NCBI RefSeq assembly: GCF_051020985.1
Contig: NC_135000.1
Span: 20,676,784 to 20,740,783, forward strand
DNA: 64,000 bases
Origin: Nomia melanderi
Lineage: Eukaryota > Arthropoda > Insecta > Hymenoptera > Halictidae
Direction of reading: 5' to 3'
Notes under the pieces: model-generated
What the model was told of the DNA's origin: nothing
Seen by the model: the letters and a program-made list of their open reading frames with translations, nothing else
Databases searched by the model: none
Shown: positions 12,541 through 25,553 of the stretch, one piece after another
How the letters are laid out: every line of letters starts with the position of its first letter
Numbering within the stretch: the first letter of the stretch is position 1
Program-made: the position numbers and the translations under genes

Positions 12541-15500
12541 CGAAACCGGCGCGACATTCTCACGAGCGGTCCATCTGGTCGGTTTCACTTTTGCTTCGGA
12601 GGGTACGTTGCCCACGCATTATCGCACGTACGTACAGGCCGGTTAGCTCGCTTTCCGTGATGGTTGCAGCGCAGTGCATCGGACGCAACGGGAAGACACC
12701 TTCCAACGATGGTTTCGGTATAGGTACGTGCGCTCTATCCTCCGCAGGCGGAGGAAGAGATCGCGTAGATGCACGTGCCTGCAGCTAGACGCGTGTATGC
12801 CCCTCTCCGCGCGTCTCTTGTACACGAGATAGATTGATAGATAGTTTAATGCACCCTGGGAATCCGGCTTCTCCCCCCCGATCGGCCGCTGCGGCACGTA
12901 GTAGCGTACGGGAGTGCGGCAATGAGCATAATGCGTCGGAGATACCGTCGCTCTCAGATAACGCCGCCGAAAGATAACGCGGTAATCGAAAACGGTACGC
13001 GCCGTGGCCACGGAAACTTTCGAGGGGACTGTTACTCGACTCGATGGAAGAACCGCGTTGTTATCGTGCCTACGCGTATCTGTGTTAGAACTATTAATTG
13101 CGGATGGACGAACGAGCCGCGATCTCACGGATATACTACGAACGCCGGCATAACCGTCGAGGATGCTTGAGAATCGAGATTCCACTCGACGGGAAATCTG
13201 TCACGCGACGGCACACCTCCGGTTGGAAAGGGTCAATGGAGACCTCGGGAGCGTGGAATCTGTTTTATGACTCGGCGATTAATTAATTCTCATTGAAACT
13301 TTGTGTGGTTTGATCGGGCAACTTGCTTGCGAAGAAATTAACTGTTTGGATGCGTTTCATTTGAGTCAGTTGATTTCTGTATTACTGGCTGGGTTGTATT
13401 TCGTGCTGGTCGACGTTAGTTGCGAGTTAATCAGGTAATCGTGCGTTGACGAGTGAAATTAAAATCCGAAATTATACTAATTTGGTTAATAATTATTTAC
13501 TTCTTCAAATGAGCATGTAATTCTTTTCCATTTCGCTTTAGGTTTTTGTTTTAGTACGCATTAGGTGTGTCTCTTCTGCGTACGAAGTGTACGCCCGTTA
13601 TTGGTTGATTTTCTTATACAGTAATTGGAACTGGTTAAACGTTTTGAAAATGTAATGTTTGATTTTCTTTAACCGCGGTATCAAATTTTCAATCGGATTC
13701 CACAGAAGCTATTATAGTGGATAATTAATGACACGTATTTGCATGGACGTCCACATTCCGATCTTCTTCCCAAGAAAACAACGACATAAACTGTTTTTTT
13801 CACTTCGCGTCGATCCTCTTCTCGGCGAAGATAGCCTGCAATTACCCAGGTTCAGACTTCGTGGTCGTTGGGAAAGCCGCGTGCACGATAGGCGGCGTGA
13901 ATTCCATCGAGGGAGCCGACATGGAAACTTTGTTTCCATAATTTATTCTTTCGAGGATCGACAGTAAAATAGCGGTTCGGTGGCGTTGCAGGCCGTATTA
14001 ATGGCCGCGACGATTAGATAACAGTAGCCTGGCAGATAATACGATGGGATCGAACCGCGGGATGACAGAAACACGGCCGTCCTCGGGAGAAAGTGTGTGT
14101 AATTATTACCCTCGTTAGCTCGGCGAACCGAGCGTTGCCCGTACGCGATCGTAGATACAAACGTAACGTCGTTGTTATATTTTCTAATCACTGTTCGAAC
14201 CTCTTATTAGCCGCCGTCGGCGGCGACGTGTATCATCCGATCATCGTTTTCTTTTATTTCCATTCCGGATTAATGGCCGCCGATTGCCTGAAACTCGTGT
14301 TTCTCGTTCGATACGCAAGCCCACCTCGTAACCAGTGACTCGAGTTGCAGATACATGACAAAATCAGTTGATAATGTGAAATGAAATTGGCTTTACGACG
14401 GCTTGCGTTCGCCGGAAAATTGACTGTGAACGATTTGATGGTGGATTCCGTCTCTATAATTAGTAGACATATCGTAGGAGTCAATCGTTAGTTGAATTCT
14501 AGTTCGCAGACGTTCGGTTTTACAGATTCACGCTTTAAACTTGCGCTGTCGAGTTACTTTCTTGTGAAATCGCCACGGTTATCTTGGCGTTTCACTCTTT
14601 ACCATTTCAAAACGGACAAGGAACAAATTGAATGTTCATTACAGATAAAATAACAGCGTTTTAACTGTACCTTGAAGTAATATTACCAGTTTGCGGTAGA
14701 TCATTTAGATTCATCATTTCAATTCATATCTTCAAGTTACTAGGAACAAGCGTTAAAACATTTCCAGTATACAAGGGTCACAGGCTACAAAACAATACAA
14801 AAGGAGTCTCAGGGTAATCAAAAAGCCTTTAAACTAACCATCATCTAATCTCCCGGTGCCTCTAATTATCAATATTCCCGGGCGAAAAGAATTCTTCGAG
14901 GTCTCGGGAATTCTGCTTTATAAAGGGTTAACGTGCGTACCCCATTACCCGGCGCGATCCCGTATCCCGATAGATAATCGGAGGCTCCGGCGTGTTCGAG
15001 TAAAATTATGCCTATCTTTGGCTCGATAGAGGCTCGGACGCGGTTTCCTGTATCATGAATCGCAGCAACTGTTGCACGCGCCGGTACCGTCGTCGATGGG
15101 ATAACGGTACCGCGAGGGAGAAAAAAACGATAAGGTCCGCGCGGGGAAAATAGGATAGCAGGACGAGTCGTCGACGTAACGCGAAAGTGTATCGGGAACG
15201 ATATCGCGGTCGTGTCCGTGTCTCGTGACGCTCTCGTAAACTTATCCGCCTAATGATCGCTGTGCGACATGGAACGGAACGATGCGGTCGTTGCAATATT
15301 TGCGTAGAAGACCGCGTGTCGACCATCGTAATTTCGATGGGCCTCACGAGAATAACATCCGGGTACAGAAATCCATTTTTGAATGACTCTGTAGTGTTGG
15401 AAATTGCTTGACGTCTAGCGAGACGGCACAGTGATTTGTTTATATTGTTCATTGATTACCTGCAACTGTATTAACGAATAGAAAGTTAGTATTGAAATGT

Positions 15501-17047
15501 GAAGAAACAAAAACTGACCAGTCTCTTAACTTTACACGTTATAGGACATAACTAGAAATGAAGAATCTTAGTACCGTTCGATAGAATAGGCTTCTGTGTC
15601 TGAGAAAGACAAATTTGGAAGAATACATTGCAGTAACGTTTATTGATACGAATAATATCAAGATAACTAGAGCAAAAGTATTTAGCGATGTAAAAATATG
15701 TAACTAAAAAAGGGAAAGATTAAGGTGAATATTAAAAAGCGAGCTCAAACTCGAAATCTCATAATCTGGGTCTCTCTCACTGCTGCCATGCATCCTTCTG
15801 ACTAACATGAGTGACTGTCCCGATGAAATTCTGTGCAGTAGATAAACTTCAATTTTATTTTTCTCAAAAATGAATGCACATTCCGACGAATGATACAAAG
15901 CTTTTCCATTTCTAGTTAGATACTGCAAATGTACCAGGAGTCATTCAAAAATCGATTTCCATATTCGGATGTTCTTCTTGTCAGTGGTTCGGGCAGTTTA
16001 TCGTGGTCAGTTCCGTGGCTCGGTCAGGTGGACACGTCTCGATCGCATCGCGGGATAAGCTCGTTGCCGGTTGGCTCGATCGAGGCCAGTGAATTTCAAA
16101 GAAACGCGAACTGTGTGTACGTGACTGAATTAGAGAAACTCCGAAGTTCCACAAGCGAGAGAAGTTTCTGGTCTGTTTAGGGGAATTTAGAAAGGTTTCG
16201 CGGGATAGTTGTACGCAATCCGTGGATTTTAATTCGAGATTTTTCTTCTTTTTCCTTCTTTTATCCGGATTTCCTTGGTCTTGATACCATTAAGATTGCC
16301 CGCGGAAAAATGTAATGGAAAGCTTTCAAGAAATATCAGTTTAAATTCTTGAGTGCACAGCGAACGTAACGAGCGTACTTCTGCAACACGGTTTCGCTTT
16401 AACGCGGCTGGCCAATTGCTCGTATATGGTTCGTCGGTTTTTAAATTATTCCGCAGTAAATAGAGGGACTGGTTGGTCGGTCCCGTGGTCTTCTGGTGTT
16501 TCAGTTCGTCTGTGGGAAAATGGAAATGAAAAGTCAACGTTGCTAATGCCGTCGTGAAGTTTTTAATTGATGAAAAATGAAACTTTAATTATCGTAGGAA
16601 ATATTATGAAAGAATTAGTAAGAATTTTATGGTTTCTAAAATCAAATGCAACGTGTTTATCGTTCATTACTTCAGGATCTGTTAAGCACCAATCTTTAAG
16701 TACCTATTCCTCATAAATGATTGATTACTTGAAATATTCACAAATTCCTTCATTAAAATTTGAAAGACAGCGCGGACTATTCATTTATAATCGTTGAGTC
16801 ATCGTTCCCCTTCAATTATGCGGATCAACGTCAGTTACATGAAATTTTAAGCATTCACTTCGTATTTTATGAAGCAATAGAGCCAAGTATATCGCAAACC
16901 AGATAAGTAATTAAATATTTTTAGGCGGTAGTATGGATGACGGAGAAGAAAGTTCAAAAGGTGAAATTACTTTGCAACGATGAGGGAGATTAAGCGTGGT
17001 TTCGGTAGTCCTTGAAAGCGAAAGCCCCCAATTCTGTATTAGTTTGT
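12541..17047. other. Mixed non-coding region
   Basis: GC-rich blocks lie at 12540-13270, 13800-14330 and 14880-15350, with AT-rich DNA between and after. The minus frame 12643-13185 is accompanied by open plus frames over the same bases, so none is favoured. AAAGGGTTAA at 14922-14931 is another solo TTAA-repeat end. An 8-bp hairpin with a 3-nt loop lies at 13921-13939. Nothing else is supported. Confidence 0.5.
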
Positions 17048-17114
17048 AGTCTCGTGTAACACGATTTCGTATTACACGAGACTTTGCAGCCACTTAACTG
17101 CCGTGTTACACGAG
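17048..17114. repeat. 12-bp perfect inverted repeat plus a third half-site
   Basis: AGTCTCGTGTAA (17048-17059) and its exact reverse complement (17072-17083) flank a 12-nt spacer. TTACACGAG recurs at 17106-17114. The 12-bp arms could form a cruciform or RNA hairpin. No flanking target duplication was seen. Confidence 0.7.
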
Positions 17115-20100
17115 GGTTGCCTAGATGTTATAATATCCAGATCGCGAAGATTACTGTTGGCTTCAACGAAGCTTATCATCAGAATTATCAAGGCAATCGA
17201 AGTGGCTGGTTCGTAATTGTTTACGAAAATTAGTCTAATTTACAACTGCCATAATTTTTTTTCTTCTGAAATAGGAGTACATATTACAAAGCACAAGAGC
17301 CATGTGATTTGAAGACTTTCTTTTTCGCCAGTAATTCCTGTAATTTTCTAAAATACCAAAAAGCACATCGCACAATCTAGTAAATACACTCATTACACTA
17401 TCACCATAGAATTAAATGCTTTCGTTACAAACATTCATTTCAAAAACACAAATCGGCATGCAAATTATTAAAAAATAATTCTCCTAATCATTTGCAATAC
17501 TTCTGCAAGATGCCAAAACAACTAAAAAAAATATAAAAAATACTTCTATTGTTTTCTATATGACTTTTACATGCTTGTATATTTCTACACTTTTATATTC
17601 CTATATTCTTATATTCTTATTTTTCCCCGACACGCGATACCTCGATCCACCCGAAAAACTGCTGAAAAATTTGAATCTGATCTCCAGCAATTTCCGGAAA
17701 CATTTTCCAGCCGACAACTCCTACCAGAGTCGCGTGTCCGCGTCCCATACGCGATCAGTCCTCTGGAATCACGGTCGCAGGAAGGAAGCTCACGACAAGT
17801 CGCGAGTGATAATGACGCGCGTTCCATTATATCGCGATCCGATATATCGTGCCACGAGCGGAAACGTCGGGTGGAAGCCGGTCGGTCGCGGAAATAAGCG
17901 GAAGACGCGGGAACGATGCGATCCCGCGAATCGAGCCGCCTTTGTTACGCGCTTTGACGTCCGCCGACTCGGTGAAACTCAATCGGTGCGAGAGAGAGAC
18001 TCCTCCGAGGCTCTGTATCCAGGAAACCCCGTCTAGTAGTTCCTCCGTTAGATGAATCAGATGGTTGAGAACGTGGCAGGATCAGGACGAGGAAGAAGGA
18101 AGAGAACTGGATAGGATGGATGCTAGAAAGGGGGGTAGCAAAAGTTTCAGTGACTTTTCGACCAGGTTCTTCGCCGGCTTGCTCGCGACCGAGACGTCTC
18201 GTGGTAGGGGTTAGAAAAAAGGGGGGAAAGGGTAGGAGCACGCGCAGCTCAAAGGCGTTAACCATCCTCCGGAAGAGGATGGAAAGGGCGGAAGGGTGGT
18301 ACCCACCAGGATATCGACGAGAGACCTCGCCGTAAGGTTCTCTCCTCTCGAAACGAGACGTAATAACGATCTCCTTCCTTTACCCCTTGTGTATCTGTCT
18401 CTCTCCTTTTCTCTTTGTACGTCTCTTTCCTTCTTTCTTTATTTCTTTCTTTGTTCTTCCTCTTTCATCGTCTTTTCGTAGTCTGGGCAGCAATAACCGG
18501 CACTCGACGGTGTCTCCATTAGCCACGTTGGACGACGAGCCACCTTGCATTTGTGCGTCATTTCACGGAACAGGAAGACACTCCGAAGGAGGTATTGTTG
18601 AGTTTTACGAGGCGCGGCGGGTATACCCTGGGAAATGACGCGGAGTCACGGCCGCCTCCTCCGGGATAAATACAGGGGTGGGATATCGTCTTCCTGAACG
18701 AACCGCGGATTGAAATTCGTTGTTTGCGCGCGCCGCTCTCCCAAGGATCAGCCGGACGATTATTTATAGGCAGCGTATCGATACCCGACGCGCTGGTTCT
18801 TGTTGCTTTGCATCTAGAGGATTATCGAGCAATTGTTTTTCCTTTTGTGTTGTTTCAGAATGAGATGTTCTTTATATTCTGTGGCACCTTTGATTAATGT
18901 AATAGATTTAAACTGCAGTTCTTGATCGAGCATCGGATAGGCTGTTTAGAGTGACCATACTAATGGGACCAGGCTGAGGGATATTATTTTTAATGTAGTT
19001 CATTTTATGACAGATATTTATGATGCCTTAAAATCACACGTTGATTGGGTAGATGGATTTGATTTGTACTTAAAGGATGAAAGAATGGGAATGAATGCTG
19101 ATATGTGTCGCTATAAGAAGCGATAAATTTCGAAATGATAGTTTATAGTTATTTCCAATAATTGTGTTGGAACTCTTTTGGACTGTTCTTCTTCTATACA
19201 TTTACAGCTTGCAGGAATATGTCAGACACAACAAAATGCATACCTTAATAAGAGTTTAATCAAGTTTTTATCTTATTTAGGTCCGAATAAAGCCCTTAAT
19301 GAAAAGCACATCTCACTAATTAATTCCAATTACCAAAGAAGAGACTCGACAGATTTTCATTTGCATAACGATCTACGGTTTAGTGATTATCTAACATGGA
19401 TGCGATGTATTACAGGCCGTAGCAAACAGAAAATAATTTTAAATTGGAAAATCCCATGACTCATAAAATAGCTTAGTATTCCTACAAACTACAAATTAAA
19501 GATCGTATCTATACCCCGAAATAGTGCTCTATAAAAAAACACAATAGTACAGATGCATCTCTATCTGATCATTGTACATGCATCAATTTTTCGCATCTCA
19601 CCCGGGAGTGCAACAAAAGAAGCCAGCGAACCCTAGCGCAACAACACATCAAATCCACAAGACCATCTGATCATTGATAGAAATGAAAGAAATAAAAGAC
19701 CGTTCGCAGTAGCATCCACAAGAAAAACTCTCATCGTAATCGCGTGAAATGGTGCTCCCGAGAAGAATGATGGGAACGATTAATCGCGGCGCTATCTTCC
19801 ATTATCTTCTGTCCATGATGGGGTTCAGTGGGTCCGAAGTTCGTCGCGAGGTCGCGTTTATCAACGGGCGCGTATACTAGAAGGTGCCTATTAATTGTTT
19901 GGCCCTCGGTCGAGTGTCATTGCAACGTAGGGACCGGTCAACGAAGTTCGTGATTGGAATGACCGCGGCCCGCCGATCGAAGGGAAGATTAATTCGCTTT
20001 ATTGTCGGCGTGCAAATGCAACCGCTGGACAAAAGGGAACGATGAGCAGACCGAATTGGTATGTATTGAATTACCGGGGCTCCTTATTATACGGTTGGAT

Positions 20101-22080
20101 TCGCGCGGATCTTTCGGCGGGCGCGGCCGCGGGTTCTTCAATTTACATAGCAATGACTAATTGAAAAATTTATAAACGCATTTCAATGACAATGCTGCCC
20201 AGCCGACCGGTCACCCGGTTACCGTCCCCCGGGCCACGTGGCCGCGGAGTTCTGGTTCCAGCGCATCAAAATTGTAGGGGAGAGATTAAAAAATTGAATA
20301 TTCTATCTTGGCGTGTTGTGCCTAAGAAATATTCAGGCGTCCCTTCTTTTTCTTGATGAATCGAAAAGGTGGGAATACCTTCTAGGAAACGCTGATCAAG
20401 GGATGCTTTAATCAACGTTAATTTTTTAAGTACCAGGGAGTTTCAATGGTATTAGATTTTGGATAAAAAAATGTCGCTTTGTTTGAGGAATTCGTGTATT
20501 TGTGGTTGGAGCGAGTTTTTAACTTATGTGATTGTTCTTTATTGTTTGTATTTATAGCGTGTGAGTAGAATAATTAAATTTATTCGAAGAAGAAACAATT
20601 GTCGCAGGTGTGTCTAGTTTCGAAAATGGCGAAACTAGAAAACAATGTTCCCCTTATTCTCGATTTCACGAATGAAAGTGAATCAATCGAGCGTTAAGTC
20701 CGAAACAATTGCATCTCGTAAGTAGTATATCCTGCCGGGCCACGGCGATGCACCAGAAATTATCCCCCGTTTCCGGTAGTGGCCGCATCGGAATATTACC
20801 AGCTGCGCCCAACGGTCGAACGATTGTTAATTAAATTCCTGGTAACGGTTATTCGGTTGCCGAATAATAATTTTCGTTTCCGAAAGTGGTCCAGACGAAT
20901 TTCCATCAATAGTAAAACTCGAAACACCGTTTCAGCTTTTATTCGGAATCAACGAGTCGTACGCGTAGGGTGGTTTTTAATCCTTTACACCCGAGAGGTG
21001 ATTCAGTCAGCAGTCAATTTGATGAAGCAAAATTATAAAGTCTTACATATATCGTTAAGCTTTGCACAATACATCGATATATGAAATATTGGAATAAAAT
21101 AGAATTGTTTTATTGATGTATGTTTTCTTATTAGTTGGATTCACAGAATGTCTATATCTCGTCAGAAGATGTTGAATATTTCTAGTGAAAAAAAGCGAGT
21201 AAATTCGATACGGGCAATTTATAAATTGAGTGAGTTTGATACGTTCTCGTGGAAACTTGTCTTATCAACTGCGCGAAAGTTCAGACGCTTATAAACGCGA
21301 AGCTAAAAAAGAAATCCTCGGAAATTGCGAGTTTTTTTAACACGAAAAAGTAACACTCGTAAAAAGCTCGGTGGTTCGCGACGTGTCCCATCTTTACCAA
21401 TTGCAGCGCTGGAACTTACCAGGTAACTTTCGTAATAAACGAAAAGCTGAAAGAACTATGAATTACCATTGCACGCGCAATAAGCAGTTTGCGTCGGTTT
21501 ACGCGACTCGGAACTGTTTATTGCAACAACCACACCATTTGCGTAAACAATTTGCTGCCCGCATCCTGCGGATTTTTATATTTCCCGTTATTATTTGCCG
21601 ACAGCGTACTGTTTCGATTAATCTCGTTAAACAGCGACCGGGGGGAACAAATTTCGGTAATTAGATTTCTAAATTGCTTTTGTGCACTTAGAAACATTTA
21701 ACCACGGTAAACGATCTAAAAAAAGATTAATGAATTTTAATTACATAATGAAAAAAACCATAATGAAATGCTTTCAATTCAATACTCCTTAATCATTCAA
21801 ATAACATACACACAAAACGCATCTCTAATTACTTCCATCACCAAATACCCAGAGAAATTCTATTCCTCGAAATTTACATATCTTTCTATAAAAATTACCT
21901 CAGCCGAATTTTCTTTTCTTATCTAAACCTAAGACAATCAATACTCCCAATCGACGTATTACTATTCACGAAAAAGTATATTCAATCCACTTCGATATAA
22001 TACAATTCAATTCAATTCAAACTAACACTGCAATCGTCAACTCCATTTCGATCGAACTATACAACACCGATGTTTCGCGG
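17115..22080. other. Mostly AT-rich non-coding region
   Basis: A short TATATTCTTAT-type repeat lies at about 17575-17620. A GC-richer block spans 17630-18340, followed by a CT-rich tract to about 18470. A strong acceptor-like tract, TTGTTTCAG after a pyrimidine run, ends at 18858 with no donor near enough to define an exon. Bases 19180-19460 hold a 93-codon AT-rich frame with no recognised similarity. GC-rich patches occur at about 19740-20280. Bases 21660-22080 are AT-rich. Confidence 0.5.
22003..22020 (+). repeat. Short ATTCA pentanucleotide repeat
   Basis: About three tandem copies of ATTCA are visible as ATTCAATTCAATTCAA within the run. Confidence 0.8.
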
Positions 22081-23560
22081 GACAGGTCGAAATGCAATGA
22101 CCAGCAAGCACTACCCTCGAGGAGAGAGTTCTTGGACGATCGCGTCTTCACCCTCGGAGAATCGAATCGCGCGTCGAGTTCGGGGGTAAGAGGCGCAACA
22201 ATTGATTCGATCGGCGAAGGCATTCCCATTGTTTTGTTTTTTTTTCGACAGGCCGAAGTGAAATCGAATCAAGCCCGTAATGGTCGTCCCCAAACAATGA
22301 CGCGACGTCGGGAACACGCGTTCGTTGGCCCCCGGTGCACCCCCGGGCTGCGATACGTCCTCCTCCCTCCGCTTCCTCCTTCTCTCTACCCTACCGATTC
22401 GCAAGCCTGACCACGGGGTGTGCAGCCCCTCGGGGCAGCTGCTCGGCGTGCCTTCAAGCCAAGCCTGGGTTCGCGACGAATATCGATTCTGTTGGACACC
22501 GCCACGAGCCGCCGATGGAAAATGTTATCGACGGAGCTGCCTCGGCGTTCGTCTGCTCGATACGACACTGAAATCCGATATAATCGGCGTACAAGCTGAT
22601 CCCCCGCAAAGGCTGACACTCCCCGATGTTAGACGATTAGAGGGAAACGATTCTTCTTTTTTGGAATCCAATGGAATTTGTGTTAGGCGAGAACATTTGT
22701 TGTTACGCGAGTGTTTTGAGTGATAAATTTTAGCATCGATTTTATTTATTTAGAAGAGGAAATTGCGCGAGGATGGTATAGGTATTAGTTGAGTTCGTGC
22801 GAATGAATAAATAAAAGGCTTAAAGTAAATTTCGCCTACGTGAACGTGCATTCGAATGATTGATTTGTTACTCGTTTAGCATACAACAGTGTTCAATTTC
22901 GAATGTGTTTTCATTGTGGATGTCGGTATTTGTATTTGTAGAATGAGAATGCGTAATTTTCTATCTGCCTTTTCACGAATGATTAGACAATAGGAACGTT
23001 CGAAAATGTTTCGCAGTGCCAGAGTTTCGCCGATAATTTTACACATCGTGTTCCAATTATCCAACATTTCTCCGACCTCCAATTTTCCCATTCAATGGAA
23101 AACAAATCCGAATTTCCGACGTCTCACGATCACTCCGCACTCCCTCGCAGTCGTCGACTGCCATTCACGTTATTGCTCAATAGCAAAAGCACCCCGCTTT
23201 ATTAACTCGACGCGAGGCGAGTCGCGCGGCGCGCGAAGATCTCGATCCCGACCCTCGATCGTTGAATCGAAGCACCCATGGTTTCAGCGGCACCGTGCCA
23301 CGGGGACACCTCGCTAAATAGCGAGCGTGGCTTATGGTATCAGGCGTTGATTTAGCGCCGTCCATGGCCGAGTTCTTAAAGGCTATATTAGATCCGGTAA
23401 TCCCCTCTCGTAATAAATGTCAACGCGAAAGATTGCCACAACCAATCGCCGCGGAACTCGGTTCGTTCCTGGCGTCACGTGACTTGCGCCGACGGATTAT
23501 CCGGGGGTGGCTCGCTCGGTCCACGTTAAACGTCGGGATTTATAAGTTCGAAGTTGCCTG
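22081..23560. other. GC-rich block flanked by AT-rich DNA
   Basis: Bases 22080-22720 and 23140-23550 are GC-rich and CpG-rich, with frames open on both strands (22111-22404 minus, 22132-22410 plus, 22325-22723 plus). No frame is better than the others and none is recognised. Bases 22730-23100 are AT-rich. Confidence 0.5.
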
Positions 23561-23589
23561 CTAGCATGCCTATCAGACCGGTCCGGTGG

Positions 23590-24120
23590 TCTCCGAACAG
23601 ATCTCTTTTTCTTTTTGCCCTCGCCTTCCTCTCTTTTTTCTCTGTCTATCTCTATCTCTGTTTCTATATTTCTCCCGTCCCTTCTGTCTGTCTATTTATC
23701 TCTATTTCTATCCCCATTTGTCTATCTCCATTTCTATCTCTGTCTGTTTATATATTAGTCTCACTATCTTTCTATCTCTGTTTGTGTTTTTCTACCTCTT
23801 ACCCCCTTCTCTTCCGACCTGCTCTGTCTTTATTCCTTTACTTCCATTCTTATTCTTTTAACTCTATTTAGATTTCTCCCTCAATCTGTCTCCACTCCTA
23901 TTTTTATATTTTTCACTCTTCCTCCCTCTCTCTCTTTCTGTCTGTCTTGCTTTATCTTTATTTCTTTATCTTCATCCTTATTCCTTTACCATTTCTATCT
24001 GTATCTCTGTCTTCGCATCTCTGTATCTCTCTCTCTTCCTCTCTCTGTTCGTTTCTATCTCTATTTTTATATTTCTCACCCCTTTTTCCTCTGTCCCTCC
24101 TTCACCTAGTTCCCTTTGCA
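23590..24120 (+). repeat. Long degenerate pyrimidine (CT/TATC) tract
   Basis: About 500 bp are nearly all C and T on the + strand. They are built of imperfect CTAT, TCTC and CTGT words such as TATCTCTATTTCTAT. Two + strand frames crossing it (23554-23871 and 23947-24288) read as Ser/Leu/Phe/Tyr runs caused only by the repeat. The strand asymmetry suggests an old, interrupted microsatellite. Confidence 0.8.
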
Positions 24121-25523
24121 CCGCTTTCCTCGCCAACGATCGAGATTTATCGAGTTTATGTTAATGACACTGGATCCCGCCGAGCGACACTGTCCCGATC
24201 TCCAGAGGGTCGAGCCGTCGCCACCTCTGTAACCCGCGCTCGCGAGAGGATTTTTGGGAAGCCCGCTTCTTTGTCGGGGTCCTCATGAATTTCTAATCCA
24301 TCGGGCGACGCGCTCCTCTCTTTTCACGCGGCTCGGCCCCGAGGAGAGAGAGAGGGCTTTGCCAACCCCTCGTAACTGTCTCCAGCCGGCTTTTTAGGTG
24401 GCGCTCGACTACCCGGGAATTGGGAATTTTCTAACGGTAATTGCATATTTAAAGGCGCGGATAAATGTTTTCGAGCCGCCGCCCCGGGCGTCGGCGATAA
24501 AGCGTTGACCCCTCTTTGTTTTCTTAATTTTATTAAGTTTAAATGGCTGATCCCCTCGCGCAAACCTCACAAATCCGCCTGGTTCGAGCGTTTTAATTAA
24601 AGCGTCGATTGAAACCCGCCTTGATCCTGCGGGAGTCGCGTCGAACGTTCGATGACCCACATACTAGTGTTTCATATTTTTCAGCGAAATGGCGATTGGC
24701 CAGTGCCGTCGCTGATATTTAATTATCGATGCAATGAAACATTTTCGTATTACCTTCATTTAACGGATTATACCTAAAAGCTAAAGCTGTGGATCAATAT
24801 TGGCGTTATGAAGGTTTCATTTCCCATTTTCATCGTTAATCTGTAGCTTTCCGCAGAACGGAACTTTCATTCCGCAAGTTGGTTTTTATACGGACCGTAC
24901 GTTAAGTTTGTAGTCTTCCCGCTCTTCCGCAAGTTACATTTCGAGAGTTAATCAAATCTGAACGAAACCTCCGCCGCGGCTGAAACAAAAATTCTCGCCG
25001 GCAGGAATTGTCGAGTTAATAAATTTTCTCTATTTCTGCGGAAGGAACCCCCGCAGGGCCGTCGCCGGCAGCAGGGGTGAATTTCGCAGATGTTCCGCAG
25101 GAAGATATGAAAATTTTAATTCGAATCCCCGCCGGAAGTTCTTGTACGGTGGCATACATGAAACGCGATAAAACGAACGCGTCTACCGCATTTGCATTCC
25201 GGGGAAGTTCGGTGCCTAGCTCTCTCTTTTCCTTTCTCTGTATCCCCCTCCCTCTCCTCCCTTCCCCGACTAAAAAATTAATAAAACTGGTCCGTGACAC
25301 AGGCTGTACGCCGCTGGGGAGTGGGTGTCTTTTCTTCTCCGGCTCGCTATCGGAGTTTCGCGCTCCCTGGTCGCCTACTTTCCATATCTCCTTACCGTAG
25401 GCGTGTTGCGGAACGTCAACTTTCGGAGCAGGATATCGAGGAAATTCGATCCCCGCCGAACAGAGTACACACACGAGGTGATCGTGACAATTTTAAGACA
25501 CCCGCCTGACCGCTGATATCCCT
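24121..25523. other. GC-rich non-coding region
   Basis: Bases 24150-24660 and 24960-25480 are GC-rich, with overlapping open frames on both strands (25016-25474 minus, 25077-25400 plus). A CT-rich patch lies at about 25220-25270. No family resemblance is seen. Confidence 0.5.
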
Positions 25524-25553
25524 GCACCAGTCAAAGGAATTCCTTTGCGGTGC
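25524..25553. repeat. 16-bp perfect palindrome with outer pairing arms
   Basis: CAAAGGAATTCCTTTG (25532-25547) is a perfect palindrome. GCACC (25524-25528) and GGTGC (25549-25553) extend the pairing on either side, with unpaired AGT and C between. This gives 13 paired bases per arm with no central loop. Confidence 0.75.

Noticed and set aside
18830..18860. Strong acceptor-like tract ending TTTCAG
   Set aside because: No GTAAG-type donor follows at the junction or within exon range, so it is neither a ratchet site nor a definable exon.
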